The notes under the pieces were generated by a model. The model worked only from the letters and a program-made list of their open reading frames with translations, was not told the DNA's origin and did not search any database. Shown in pieces: positions 6,912 to 13,599 of a stretch of DNA of 26,410 nt (positions are counted from its first letter, which is position 1; each line of letters starts with the position of its first letter). Position numbers and translations under genes: made by a program. The stretch is from a virus. The DNA lies in IMG/VR virus record IMGVR_UViG_3300031707_000150, positions 1 through 26,410 of that record, one strand, 5' to 3'.

Positions 6912-7066
6912 ATGCAATCCGTGGCGAAGCCGGTTGAGGGGAACCGCCTCCAATCGAGTCACGGATTTATCGAGGATCAGGATGCGGCCAGTCATCAGCA
7001 ATGACGAAATGTCCTGATCTTTAATATCTTTCAATTCCTTTAGAGCGGGGTAGGTTTACCTATCCC
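6912..7066 (+). other. structured gene-free spacer after the capsid gene (three hairpins)
   Basis: AATCCGTG (6916-6923) pairs with CACGGATT (6960-6967). Inside it CGGTTGAGG (6931-6939) can pair with CCTcCAATCG (6947-6956), or CGGTT with AACCG in an alternative fold. GATCAGGA (6975-6982) pairs with TCCTGATC (7012-7019), with GTCAT-loop-ATGAC (6991-7005) nested inside. GGGG-TAGGT pairs with ACCTA-T-CCCC (7047-7066). No strong T run follows any of them, so they are not classical terminators. No supportable reading frame is present. It may be an RNA processing, attenuation or small-RNA element. Confidence 0.55.
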
Positions 7067-7093
7067 CATAAAAGCGAAGGAGATGGAACAGAA

Positions 7094-8068
7094 ATGAACC
7101 CAAAAAAATTAACCCTGGAGCAATACAGGGATTTATTGAAGGAAAGCAAGGCCCAGATTCAGGAATGGGATAAGACCCAAGTTATTCAATTGGCATATGT
7201 TGGAGCACAGGCAACAGCACGGGCAAGCGTTCTTGACGGGAAACACGGGATTGTGGTTACTTACGTGGGGGCGGAAGCCTCTGGCACTATCGAGGTAACG
7301 GAAAACAGTATTATTCTATGTGCGCCAGCCTTGACACCTGTTTACACTCTCGATCTGACGGCTGCGGCTAATGATACTATTACCGAATTGGTAGCTGTTA
7401 TTGATGCGTATGCCGATTGGACATGCACCAAACATGCCGATATGGTTGGAACTGAATTATCCAAGAATATGTTGATCGTTGCTGCGGCGGATTGTAAGTC
7501 TGGTGCTTACACCACCCATATGGATCGATACCTTTTTATCGAAGCTCCCAATGCAACGCCTGATACTAATGTGGGGCCAGGTGGAAAGGTGTTTTTGAGA
7601 GATCTTGCCTATGACACCTTGGCCGAACTGGTCGCATTCCTTGATGGGTTGGCCGATTATACCTGTGCATTGGGTACTCAGTTTGACGGAACAGATTTAA
7701 GTTCCAACTTGGCTGCGGTGGTGGCAACCTCTATTAAGACTGCTCTTTGGTTAGCGGGTGATACAAATCTTCAATTGAAGATTACGGTTCCTGCCGTGGT
7801 TCTTGATAAGAGTTTAAAGATTACCAAAATTCTCGGTTCCTCTACTTTCAATGGTGGTACATCTTTCTTTCGGGTGTATGATGGAGCCAATTTGAAGTGG
7901 TCTGAGGCCGCAGGTGCGACCACAGTTGAAAAGGTTAGCACAATGCCGGGTCTTACAATAACACCTGGCAACCAGGCAGTGATTAAGATTTTAAATTCAT
8001 CCGTAATGACTGCTGGCTACCTGACAATAGGTTACGACGAAAAAGAGCAAGGACCATATACATCGTAA
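7094..8068 (+). CDS. virion protein with internal 80-residue-spaced duplication, probable head fibre or decoration protein
   Basis: The 324-residue protein has two related blocks exactly 80 residues apart: ELVAVIDAYADWTC at 98-111 and ELVAFLDGLADYTC at 178-191, each followed by a GTxLSxN segment. The C-terminal region (about 240-312) is beta-rich with aromatic and glycine residues, like a small adhesin or capping domain. The N-terminus is a helix (LEQYRDLLKESKAQIQEWDK) that could anchor on the capsid. Its place after the capsid gene suits a head fibre or outer decoration protein. AAGGAGATGG (7077-7086) sets the start. I do not recognise a named family. Confidence 0.6.
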   Translation: MNPKKLTLEQYRDLLKESKAQIQEWDKTQVIQLAYVGAQATARASVLDGKHGIVVTYVGAEASGTIEVTENSIILCAPALTPVYTLDLTAAANDTITELVAVIDAYADWTCTKHADMVGTELSKNMLIVAAADCKSGAYTTHMDRYLFIEAPNATPDTNVGPGGKVFLRDLAYDTLAELVAFLDGLADYTCALGTQFDGTDLSSNLAAVVATSIKTALWLAGDTNLQLKITVPAVVLDKSLKITKILGSSTFNGGTSFFRVYDGANLKWSEAAGATTVEKVSTMPGLTITPGNQAVIKILNSSVMTAGYLTIGYDEKEQGPYTS

Positions 8069-8143
8069 TGTAAAATTGAGGGCGGTCAGATACTTACAGT
8101 TGCCCCTATGTAATTTGGTTACTGGTGGTGAGGTAGAAACATA

Positions 8144-8587
8144 ATGGCCCTAAGTTTTTTAACGGGTTCTTGGCAACAGGATGTAAGGGATATATGCTTC
8201 GGGGTGTCGGATAAGGATGTATTCACCGCACTTCTTGACGGGGATCTCTATGGTCCAGAATCTGAAGATGCGATTAAGGAATTGATACCCGACTGGGAAG
8301 CCTTGAAGATAGAATTCGCAACGGAATTTAAAAGGGCTACTGTTTACCATGTTGCCTCGAAGGTATGTAATTACCTCAAGGGAAAGCTAAAACAATCAGA
8401 ATCTATTGGTGGTGGAGATTATCAGTATTCTATCCAAAACATCGATTGGGGTCTCGAATCTGCCAAAACGATGAATATGTGTATGACATACCTGGCCAAG
8501 ATCGATCCTGATGTAAAAGAGGAGTTAACCTTTATCGAAATAGTTCCCAGAACTCCACCGATGTTTGAAGAAATAGAACTTTATTAG
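8144..8587 (+). CDS. probable head-tail connector/adaptor protein
   Basis: The 147-residue protein is mainly helical with an acidic end. Its size and place, first of a run of neck genes after the capsid block, match head-tail adaptors that dock under the portal (HK97 gp6 or SPP1 gp15 type). GTGAGG (8127-8132) precedes the start, at a rather long spacing of 11 nt. No unmistakable motif is visible, so the role is inferred from order and size. Confidence 0.55.
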   Translation: MALSFLTGSWQQDVRDICFGVSDKDVFTALLDGDLYGPESEDAIKELIPDWEALKIEFATEFKRATVYHVASKVCNYLKGKLKQSESIGGGDYQYSIQNIDWGLESAKTMNMCMTYLAKIDPDVKEELTFIEIVPRTPPMFEEIELY

Positions 8588-8598
8588 GATGGGTCAAT

Positions 8599-8781
8599 AT
8601 GTACCTCTCGAAATGTTGCAAGGCGGAGGTTCAGTGGGTTCTAAGTCCAGATTTTTTGGGTGACGATCCAAAGACCATGAGGGTGGGGACATGCTCATTT
8701 TTATGTAGTCGATGTGAAAAACCTTGTGATGCGGATATAGACCCTAAACTTTATAAGAAAACAAGAAAACGCACAACTTGA
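8599..8781 (+). CDS. 60-residue cysteine-rich protein
   Basis: The product begins MYLSKCCKAEVQW and contains a second group CSFLCSRCEKPC, then a basic tail (KKTRKRTT). The arrangement of CC followed by CxxxCxxC suggests a zinc ribbon like those in many small phage proteins of the MxxSxCCxA type. The function is unknown. It lies inside the neck gene cluster without breaking it, with AGGATGGG (8587-8594) as ribosome binding site. Confidence 0.65.
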   Translation: MYLSKCCKAEVQWVLSPDFLGDDPKTMRVGTCSFLCSRCEKPCDADIDPKLYKKTRKRTT

Positions 8782-8788
8782 GGTAACA

Positions 8789-9406
8789 GTGGGTTTACAG
8801 GATGCCATCTCAATTTTGATATCTAAGGCCGGAAGGACGGTAACGATCCTTCGCAATGCCGGAAATATTACCGAGATATGCTATATCAATCCTTCTCACG
8901 GTCAGACCATCCAGCTTTTTGAATATCAGCGGATGGCTTATTTTGCGTGGGATTCTCAGGTAATTAGTGGCGATATCTTTCAGGACACGTTGAACTTTGA
9001 AAGATTTTTAGTCGTATCAACCCAGTATGTTGGGAATGAAAGCACGAAAGACTACAAGAAACTTCTCGTTTTTAAGACGAATGATTCTGCCACACTTTAT
9101 AAGGCTATGCCTCCGGTGGCATCGGGTCATTTTGGAGACAAGGAATTTCCGTTCAATGTGGTTACTACGGATTATGCCCATATTGCTTCTCTGGTTAAGG
9201 ATGACACCCTCACCCCGATTGGAGAAATGGGAATGACTGACGTTTCGATCATATTTTCCAAGAGGAATATGTCTGGCTATACGCCTAAGTTGGGAGACAG
9301 GATTGTAACCAGTGACCAACGTAAATGGCAGGTTAATGCGGTAGACAGTTTTTCGTATCCGAATTGCCTTAATATGTTGTGTTCTCTGGATCAGAGGATG
9401 GCATGA
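8789..9406 (+). CDS. probable head-closure / neck protein
   Basis: The 205-residue protein is beta-rich, with a C-terminal block (YTPKLGDRIVTSDQRKWQVN) that resembles stopper or minor capsid proteins with a small beta barrel. It lies between the connector and the tail-completion genes, the usual place for the stopper that closes the portal channel. The start is GTG 8789 behind GAGGTAAC. It ends in an ATGA overlap with the next gene, which points to coupled translation. The role comes from gene order; the family was not confirmed. Confidence 0.55.
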   Translation: MGLQDAISILISKAGRTVTILRNAGNITEICYINPSHGQTIQLFEYQRMAYFAWDSQVISGDIFQDTLNFERFLVVSTQYVGNESTKDYKKLLVFKTNDSATLYKAMPPVASGHFGDKEFPFNVVTTDYAHIASLVKDDTLTPIGEMGMTDVSIIFSKRNMSGYTPKLGDRIVTSDQRKWQVNAVDSFSYPNCLNMLCSLDQRMA

Positions 9407-9933
9407 TAGATTTCCAAATTTCACTCAATAAGGCGGATTGCGATAGACTGAAAAAGAAAGTGTTATCTCTGGCCTCTGGTATTGAGAGTAAAATTCAAGA
9501 ACCTCTTAAAAAGGCCGGTGAGCAATATTGTGAGATCGTGATTAGCCACATGGGGTTCCATCCTGGTGGTCGTGTGATGGGGGAATATTGGAAACAGTTA
9601 TCGAAGTTCTGGTTAAAACAGAAGCAAGAACATGGTTGGGTGATGGAGATATGGGAAGCCACGGGAAGAACCAAGGGGGCTGTCAGGGTTCATAATATCG
9701 AACAGGTCCCTGGTGGGTTTAAGTTGTTTGCCGGTATTTCCGGTGTGAGTTCTGCGGAACTACAGAAGGCAATTCAAAATGAGTTTGGGGCCGTTTTGGA
9801 GGACAGAAACATACCCTCCCGTCCCCTCTTTATACCAGCCATTAGAGAGATGGTTCACAACCTGTTTGAACGTGGAAAATATATCGGGGCATTTAAGGTA
9901 ATCGTTAAGGATGCCCTCAACGCAATACGGTAA
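9403..9933 (+). CDS. phage virion morphogenesis / tail-completion protein (Mu gpG or HK97 gp10 type)
   Basis: With the start at ATG 9403 (MIDFQISLNK), which overlaps the previous stop as ATGA, the protein has 176 residues. An ATG 24 bases upstream is in frame but lies within the previous gene and is less likely. The segment NEFGAVLEDRNIPSRPLFIPAI near residues 122-145 is the hallmark of this family (a conserved IPxRPF-like element), together with a central amphipathic helix. Members attach the tail to the head. It is followed by a TAATG overlap. Confidence 0.72.
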   Translation: MIDFQISLNKADCDRLKKKVLSLASGIESKIQEPLKKAGEQYCEIVISHMGFHPGGRVMGEYWKQLSKFWLKQKQEHGWVMEIWEATGRTKGAVRVHNIEQVPGGFKLFAGISGVSSAELQKAIQNEFGAVLEDRNIPSRPLFIPAIREMVHNLFERGKYIGAFKVIVKDALNAIR

Positions 9934-10370
9934 TGAGCAATTTACTGACTTACCTAAACCTGTTCGAATCGTTCAAACGCTACATCAGTGAGGAATTCTT
10001 GGGGATAGAGTTCTATTGTAATCCGGTAGCAATACCAAGTACCAGTGCAAGTAGCTTTATGATAATCGATTTTTCAGATGAGGTTATCGGAAAGCTTTCT
10101 CATACTTATCCGAGGATCTTTGCCGTCGCAAAATCGGATCCTAACCTAACGGTTCTATCTGGACTGGTAAGTCAGATTGTTGAGAAATTTTCGTCTCCCT
10201 CGTCTGGGAAGAAAAGTTTTTCTCTCTACGATGTTGCAACCGAACAGGTGGTTGGATTGATTATGGTTGAAGATGTAAGACCAAGAATGGTCTTGCCCTA
10301 TGAAGAGGGATATGTTTCCCGGGCCATTGATATCCACCTAACCTATCAGGTTTCGACAAGGCATTTATGA
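9933..10370 (+). CDS. probable tail terminator protein
   Basis: The 145-residue alpha/beta protein lies after the tail-completion gene and before the tail tube, the position of lambda gpU or similar proteins that cap the tail and join it to the head. It ends with a strand ending in a typical pattern (SRAIDIHLTYQVSTRHL). Both borders are stop/start overlaps. No single diagnostic motif is visible, so the call depends on size and order. Confidence 0.55.
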   Translation: MSNLLTYLNLFESFKRYISEEFLGIEFYCNPVAIPSTSASSFMIIDFSDEVIGKLSHTYPRIFAVAKSDPNLTVLSGLVSQIVEKFSSPSSGKKSFSLYDVATEQVVGLIMVEDVRPRMVLPYEEGYVSRAIDIHLTYQVSTRHL

Positions 10371-10594
10371 TTGATCGTGAACTGGCAAGGCAGATCGGAT
10401 GCGTTGTAAACCGAATAGTGGAAATTGCGAACATGAAGGTAAAGGGTTCACTAACGGTACATTTCGATGGATCAGGGGTTATCGGTAACACCTTCGATGA
10501 AAACCTTAAATCGTGGAGGGATAAATTTTCCAATGAGAAACGTGGGATTCCGTTAGACGAAGATGAGTTCATCCGAATTCTAACGGAAAGATGA
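10367..10594 (+). CDS. small hypothetical protein before the tail tube gene
   Basis: The 75-residue product overlaps the terminator gene by ATGA. It contains a helical N-terminus and ends acidic (LDEDEFIRILTER). I do not recognise it. Tight coupling suggests it belongs to the neck operon. Confidence 0.5.
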   Translation: MIDRELARQIGCVVNRIVEIANMKVKGSLTVHFDGSGVIGNTFDENLKSWRDKFSNEKRGIPLDEDEFIRILTER

Positions 10595-10613
10595 TCACGA
10601 TAAGGGGCTATCC

Positions 10614-10644
10614 AAAGGGGTTTGTCCCGAGGTAATGCCTCTTT
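10614..10644 (+). terminator. possible weak terminator ahead of the tail-tube promoter motif
   Basis: AAAGGGG (10614-10620) can pair with CCTCTTT (10638-10644) with one G-T pair, and a smaller GAGG/CCTC stem lies inside. Only a short TTT tract overlaps the stem. It sits directly before the 35-base repeat, so it may end the neck transcript before a new one begins. The evidence is weak. Confidence 0.25.
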
Positions 10645-10647
10645 AAA

Positions 10648-10682
10648 TTTAACCAAGGGTTATACAATTTGTATATCAATTT
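10648..10682 (+). promoter_or_regulatory. 35-base repeat, copy 1: putative promoter/operator before the tail-tube gene
   Basis: The block is identical to 25360-25394. It contains TTAACC (10649-10654), a 17-base spacer, and TATATC (10672-10677), a reasonable sigma70-like layout. It also contains the near-perfect palindrome TATACAATTTGTATA (10661-10675), which could be an operator. The tube gene starts about 20 bases downstream behind AAGGAGG. Confidence 0.55.
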
Positions 10683-10703
10683 TAGAAAAAAGGAGGATAT
10701 TTA

Positions 10704-11786
10704 ATGAGCTATTCATTTTCTCAACCGGAACTTTATTCGGATTATATTATCATTTCTTCACCAAGGATCTTCGTCAGGCCCTATGCCTCGACCGTCCTAT
10801 ATTCTGGTCAGTCAATCTTGAACGTGGCTTCTCCGTTGACTGGATGGACGGACGTTGGTCTGATTTCTAATGTCGCCATCCCAGTTACCAGAAATATGGT
10901 GAAGTTGCAACTGGGCCTCCCCAAGACCACAAGAAAGGTTCAGGAGTTGTTACGTGAAGGTCAGGTCACCCTTACCTATCACGAAATGGCTTTAGCTACC
11001 ATCGCTGCGTTGATTGGTGTCACAGAGAAAAATGTTATTTCCCTGGCGGCCATTGTTTCCCAGGCCAATTCGGTCAATGCCGTTTCAACTCTTGCCAGTG
11101 CCAACGATGCCAACAAGTTTGTCGTCGGCGATTACGTGACATTCTGGGATGCAAGTGGGGATGCGCTTTCTACGGAAGAGTTGGTGATTTCTGCGGTTGA
11201 TCCAACCGCCAAAACCGTGACCTGTGTTGGCACATGGACTATACCCCCAGAAGCAGCCGATCAGTTGATTGCAAAGGCTGGTACGGTTGCCTCATACAGT
11301 ACCAGCGATCCGTCTGTTACGTTGGCAACTGGTGACGGTTCCCGATTCGCCGTAGGTGATCGTGTGATTTTTATTGCCAAAGCTGGTATTTCCGCTGACA
11401 ATCTCGGTGGATTAAGAACATCCACAGACCGGAGATATATTACTGCCCTAACCAGCACCAAGTTAACCTTGAGTGCGGCCTTTACGGGTACACCAGTCGC
11501 AACGGATATCGTTGCCGCCTATAAGAGTGTAGAGATGCTTGATCCTCTTGGAACGATTGCTGAGAAAAGCCTGCTCGTTTTCTTCGATTGGGTCGTGAAC
11601 AGTGTCCAGAGACAGTTGGCGATCTGGTATCCGAAGGCAACCGTTATCGGGAGTTTTGCACCAGATTTTAAGGCTGGTGAGAATTTTATGGAAGCGAACA
11701 TGAGTTTTGAGGTTCAGAGTACCACACAGATAATGACGGACGGAACCTCACAGCTTGTCGTGGCAATTCCCTTCATGTTCGATTGA
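10704..11786 (+). CDS. major tail tube protein with two inserted beta modules
   Basis: The 360-residue protein precedes the tail chaperones, as tube proteins do. Residues about 1-115 and 275-360 look like the tube fold (for example GQVTLTYHEMALATIAALIG and MEANMSFEVQSTTQIM). Between them lie two related blocks, FVVGDYVTFWDASG (139-152) and FAVGDRVIFIAKAG (215-228), each continuing with several strands. These look like duplicated SH3-like or immunoglobulin-like decorations on the tail surface. The protein polymerises to form the tail. Strong ribosome site AAGGAGG and its own promoter-like motif suggest high expression. Confidence 0.75.
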   Translation: MSYSFSQPELYSDYIIISSPRIFVRPYASTVLYSGQSILNVASPLTGWTDVGLISNVAIPVTRNMVKLQLGLPKTTRKVQELLREGQVTLTYHEMALATIAALIGVTEKNVISLAAIVSQANSVNAVSTLASANDANKFVVGDYVTFWDASGDALSTEELVISAVDPTAKTVTCVGTWTIPPEAADQLIAKAGTVASYSTSDPSVTLATGDGSRFAVGDRVIFIAKAGISADNLGGLRTSTDRRYITALTSTKLTLSAAFTGTPVATDIVAAYKSVEMLDPLGTIAEKSLLVFFDWVVNSVQRQLAIWYPKATVIGSFAPDFKAGENFMEANMSFEVQSTTQIMTDGTSQLVVAIPFMFD

Positions 11787-11805
11787 TCCAATGATTTCAA
11801 TAACT

Positions 11806-11856
11806 TACTGAGTAGCGGTAGGGGGTCGTAAGGCTATCCACCTTCGCTACTCAGTA
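11806..11856 (+). terminator. hairpin after the tail-tube gene, attenuator-like
   Basis: TACTGAGTAGCG (11806-11817) pairs perfectly with CGCTACTCAGTA (11845-11856) around a 27-nt loop, followed by GCTTTTCC. The stem is strong but the T run has only four bases, so it may be a leaky terminator or an RNA-stabilising 3' hairpin that sets tube output above that of the downstream genes. Confidence 0.55.
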
Positions 11857-11886
11857 GCTTTTCCTTATCCCCATAGGGAGGGATAA

Positions 11887-12411
11887 ATGCCTAAGAAGGC
11901 TAACCGGACTCATCCTAACACGGAGGTTAAAATGGTAGAAAAGAAACAGATTCCAAGTCAAGACCAGATTAATGAAGTAATCGATCCCACCCTTTCTAAA
12001 GACGATTTCACTCTTTTAGGAAAGAAATTTCCTATCCGCATTCTTCCAATCTCATACGAAAAGAAAATAGCACTCGCTTTAGGACCCGTGATGGATCTTA
12101 TTGGCGAGTTTAAAGATAAACCATGGACTGAGGTATTGGCTAATGCAGGTGCATCCAAGATTGCTCAATGTATGGACGTGATGGTAGATGTAGTCTGTAT
12201 TATCTGTTCCAAGTATGATGCCGATATTACCAGAGAAGCCATATCCGAATCCGATGATGCCCATGCAAGCACTCTTCTTCCGATAGTCATGGCCCAACTT
12301 AACAAGCAGGGGATCGGAGATCTGGTATCAAGTTTTTTCTTGCTGGCAGCCCAGAGGATGGCTGCACTGATGGCAAAAAATCCAGCATCCCCACCGAACT
12401 TAGAGAGTTAG
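11887..12411 (+). CDS. tail assembly chaperone, upstream part (lambda G-like)
   Basis: The 174-residue protein lies between tail tube and tape measure, where a frameshifted chaperone pair is expected. It is mostly helical with no membrane segment. GGAGGGAT (11877-11884) supports ATG 11887, but an internal in-frame ATG at 11932 has an equally good GGAGG (11922-11926), so two forms may be made. Near the 3' end the in-frame sequence A AAA AAT (12375-12381) is a classic -1 slippery heptamer that leads into the frame of the next coding region. The chaperone binds the tape measure and guides tube assembly. Confidence 0.75.
   Translation: MPKKANRTHPNTEVKMVEKKQIPSQDQINEVIDPTLSKDDFTLLGKKFPIRILPISYEKKIALALGPVMDLIGEFKDKPWTEVLANAGASKIAQCMDVMVDVVCIICSKYDADITREAISESDDAHASTLLPIVMAQLNKQGIGDLVSSFFLLAAQRMAALMAKNPASPPNLES
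12375..12381 (+). promoter_or_regulatory. -1 ribosomal frameshift site (A AAA AAT)
   Basis: In the chaperone frame the codons are AAA (12376-12378) and AAT (12379-12381), preceded by A, which fits X XXY YYZ. After slipping back one base the frame reads on from TCC AGC ATC without a stop to 12647. This is the G/GT arrangement of lambda-like tails. Confidence 0.7.
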
Positions 12412-12647
12412 CGATCTATGATTCCTTCATGGAGAAGTATGGTATCCCAAATCTCCAAACGGTTTTCGAGACTTATTCGATGGGTCAGATTGGCCTTCTT
12501 ACTCATGTCTCTTGGCTTAAATTTAAAGATATGGAGCGCGATAATAAGGATTCATCTCGTGATTCTCCGGCTCGTGGGAAAAAGAGATTTTTGAACAAGA
12601 ACAACGCCGAAGCAGCGGCTCTGATTATGCAAGGGCTTTGCTCGTAG
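12382..12647 (+). CDS. tail assembly chaperone, frameshift extension (lambda T-like)
   Basis: This region is expressed as the C-terminal part of a fusion of about 253 residues made by -1 frameshifting at 12375-12381. The open part runs SSIPTELRELAIYDSF, then MEKYGIPNLQ (an ATG at 12429 without a good ribosome site), and ends in a basic region (ARGKKRFLNKNN) before AAALIMQGLCS. T-type extensions recruit the major tail protein to the chaperone and tape-measure complex. Family-wide the extension is poorly conserved, so the call rests on frame, position and slippery site. Confidence 0.7.
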
Positions 12648-12678
12648 TTAATGAAAGGCGTTAAGGTGATTAAATAAA

Positions 12679-13599
12679 ATGGCAGACGTGATAATGAATC
12701 GGAGAATCTGCCCAGAATGCAAAAAAGAATTTACCACTAATCACTATAGAAAAATATATTGCAATAAATCTTGTAGAAACAAACAGCATCTCAAACAACA
12801 TCCGGGGGTGAAAAATCATAGACAACATCAAGAAAGTATTCATAGAACGCAGTTACCCAAAGTGTGTCCTATTTGTACAAAGGAGTTTTTCGTAGACATA
12901 CTGCATATTAATCAGAAATATTGCAGTAGAGAATGTGGGCGCAGATTCACTTGTTTAAATAGAAAGAAAATTTATACCAGCAGAGAGATCCAATGTGGGA
13001 TTTGCGGAAAATCATTTATAGAAATGAGCAAAAGAAACAAGAAATATTGTAGCCCCAAGTGCGAGAACAAGGCTCATTCCATGAGATATCGTAAAAAGAT
13101 TAATGACAGCGATAACGGGGAGATTGAGAAATTATATCGTGCCGGGACATCTATGGTCGCCATAGCTTCCAGGTTTGATATTTCAGACAATGCGGTCAGA
13201 AGAAGATTGATTAAGTTGGGTGTACCATTAAGAAACCCGCATCTTTCGGAACACAGTAGTAATTGGAAGGGCGGTAGACGTATTACCAAAAATGGATACG
13301 TAGAGGTTTTAAACCCAGATTACCGTAATACCTCGAAATCCTACTATATACATGAACATCGCCTGGTATGGGAAAAGACATATGGAAAAAAGATACCAAA
13401 GGGTTACGTTGTTCACCATCTAAATGGTGTCAAGGATGACAACCGTCCCGAAAATTTGGTTGCAATGAAAATCGGAGAACACTTAAATCAGGCAGAACCA
13501 TACAAGAAAAAGATTAGAGAACTTGAAGAAAAAATTAGATCATATCAACAAAACAATTTATTTAACAGTAGGGATATACGGACATGTCAGAAATCATAG
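12679..13599 (+). CDS. HNH homing-type endonuclease with three zinc fingers
   Basis: The 306-residue protein has three CxxC...CxxxC fingers (C11/C14/C28/C32, C63/C66/C82/C86, C106/C109/C124/C128), a helix-turn-helix at about 154-182, and a C-terminal HNH nuclease with H225-E-H227 and VVHHLNGVKDDNRPENL at 244-260. Such free-standing enzymes nick or cut related phages lacking the gene and spread by repair. It separates the chaperones from the tape measure, which are normally adjacent, and is visibly more AT-rich than its neighbours, both signs of insertion. Its last 16 bases overlap the tape-measure start. Three N-terminal fingers are more than usual for this type. Confidence 0.9.
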   Translation: MADVIMNRRICPECKKEFTTNHYRKIYCNKSCRNKQHLKQHPGVKNHRQHQESIHRTQLPKVCPICTKEFFVDILHINQKYCSRECGRRFTCLNRKKIYTSREIQCGICGKSFIEMSKRNKKYCSPKCENKAHSMRYRKKINDSDNGEIEKLYRAGTSMVAIASRFDISDNAVRRRLIKLGVPLRNPHLSEHSSNWKGGRRITKNGYVEVLNPDYRNTSKSYYIHEHRLVWEKTYGKKIPKGYVVHHLNGVKDDNRPENLVAMKIGEHLNQAEPYKKKIRELEEKIRSYQQNNLFNSRDIRTCQKS

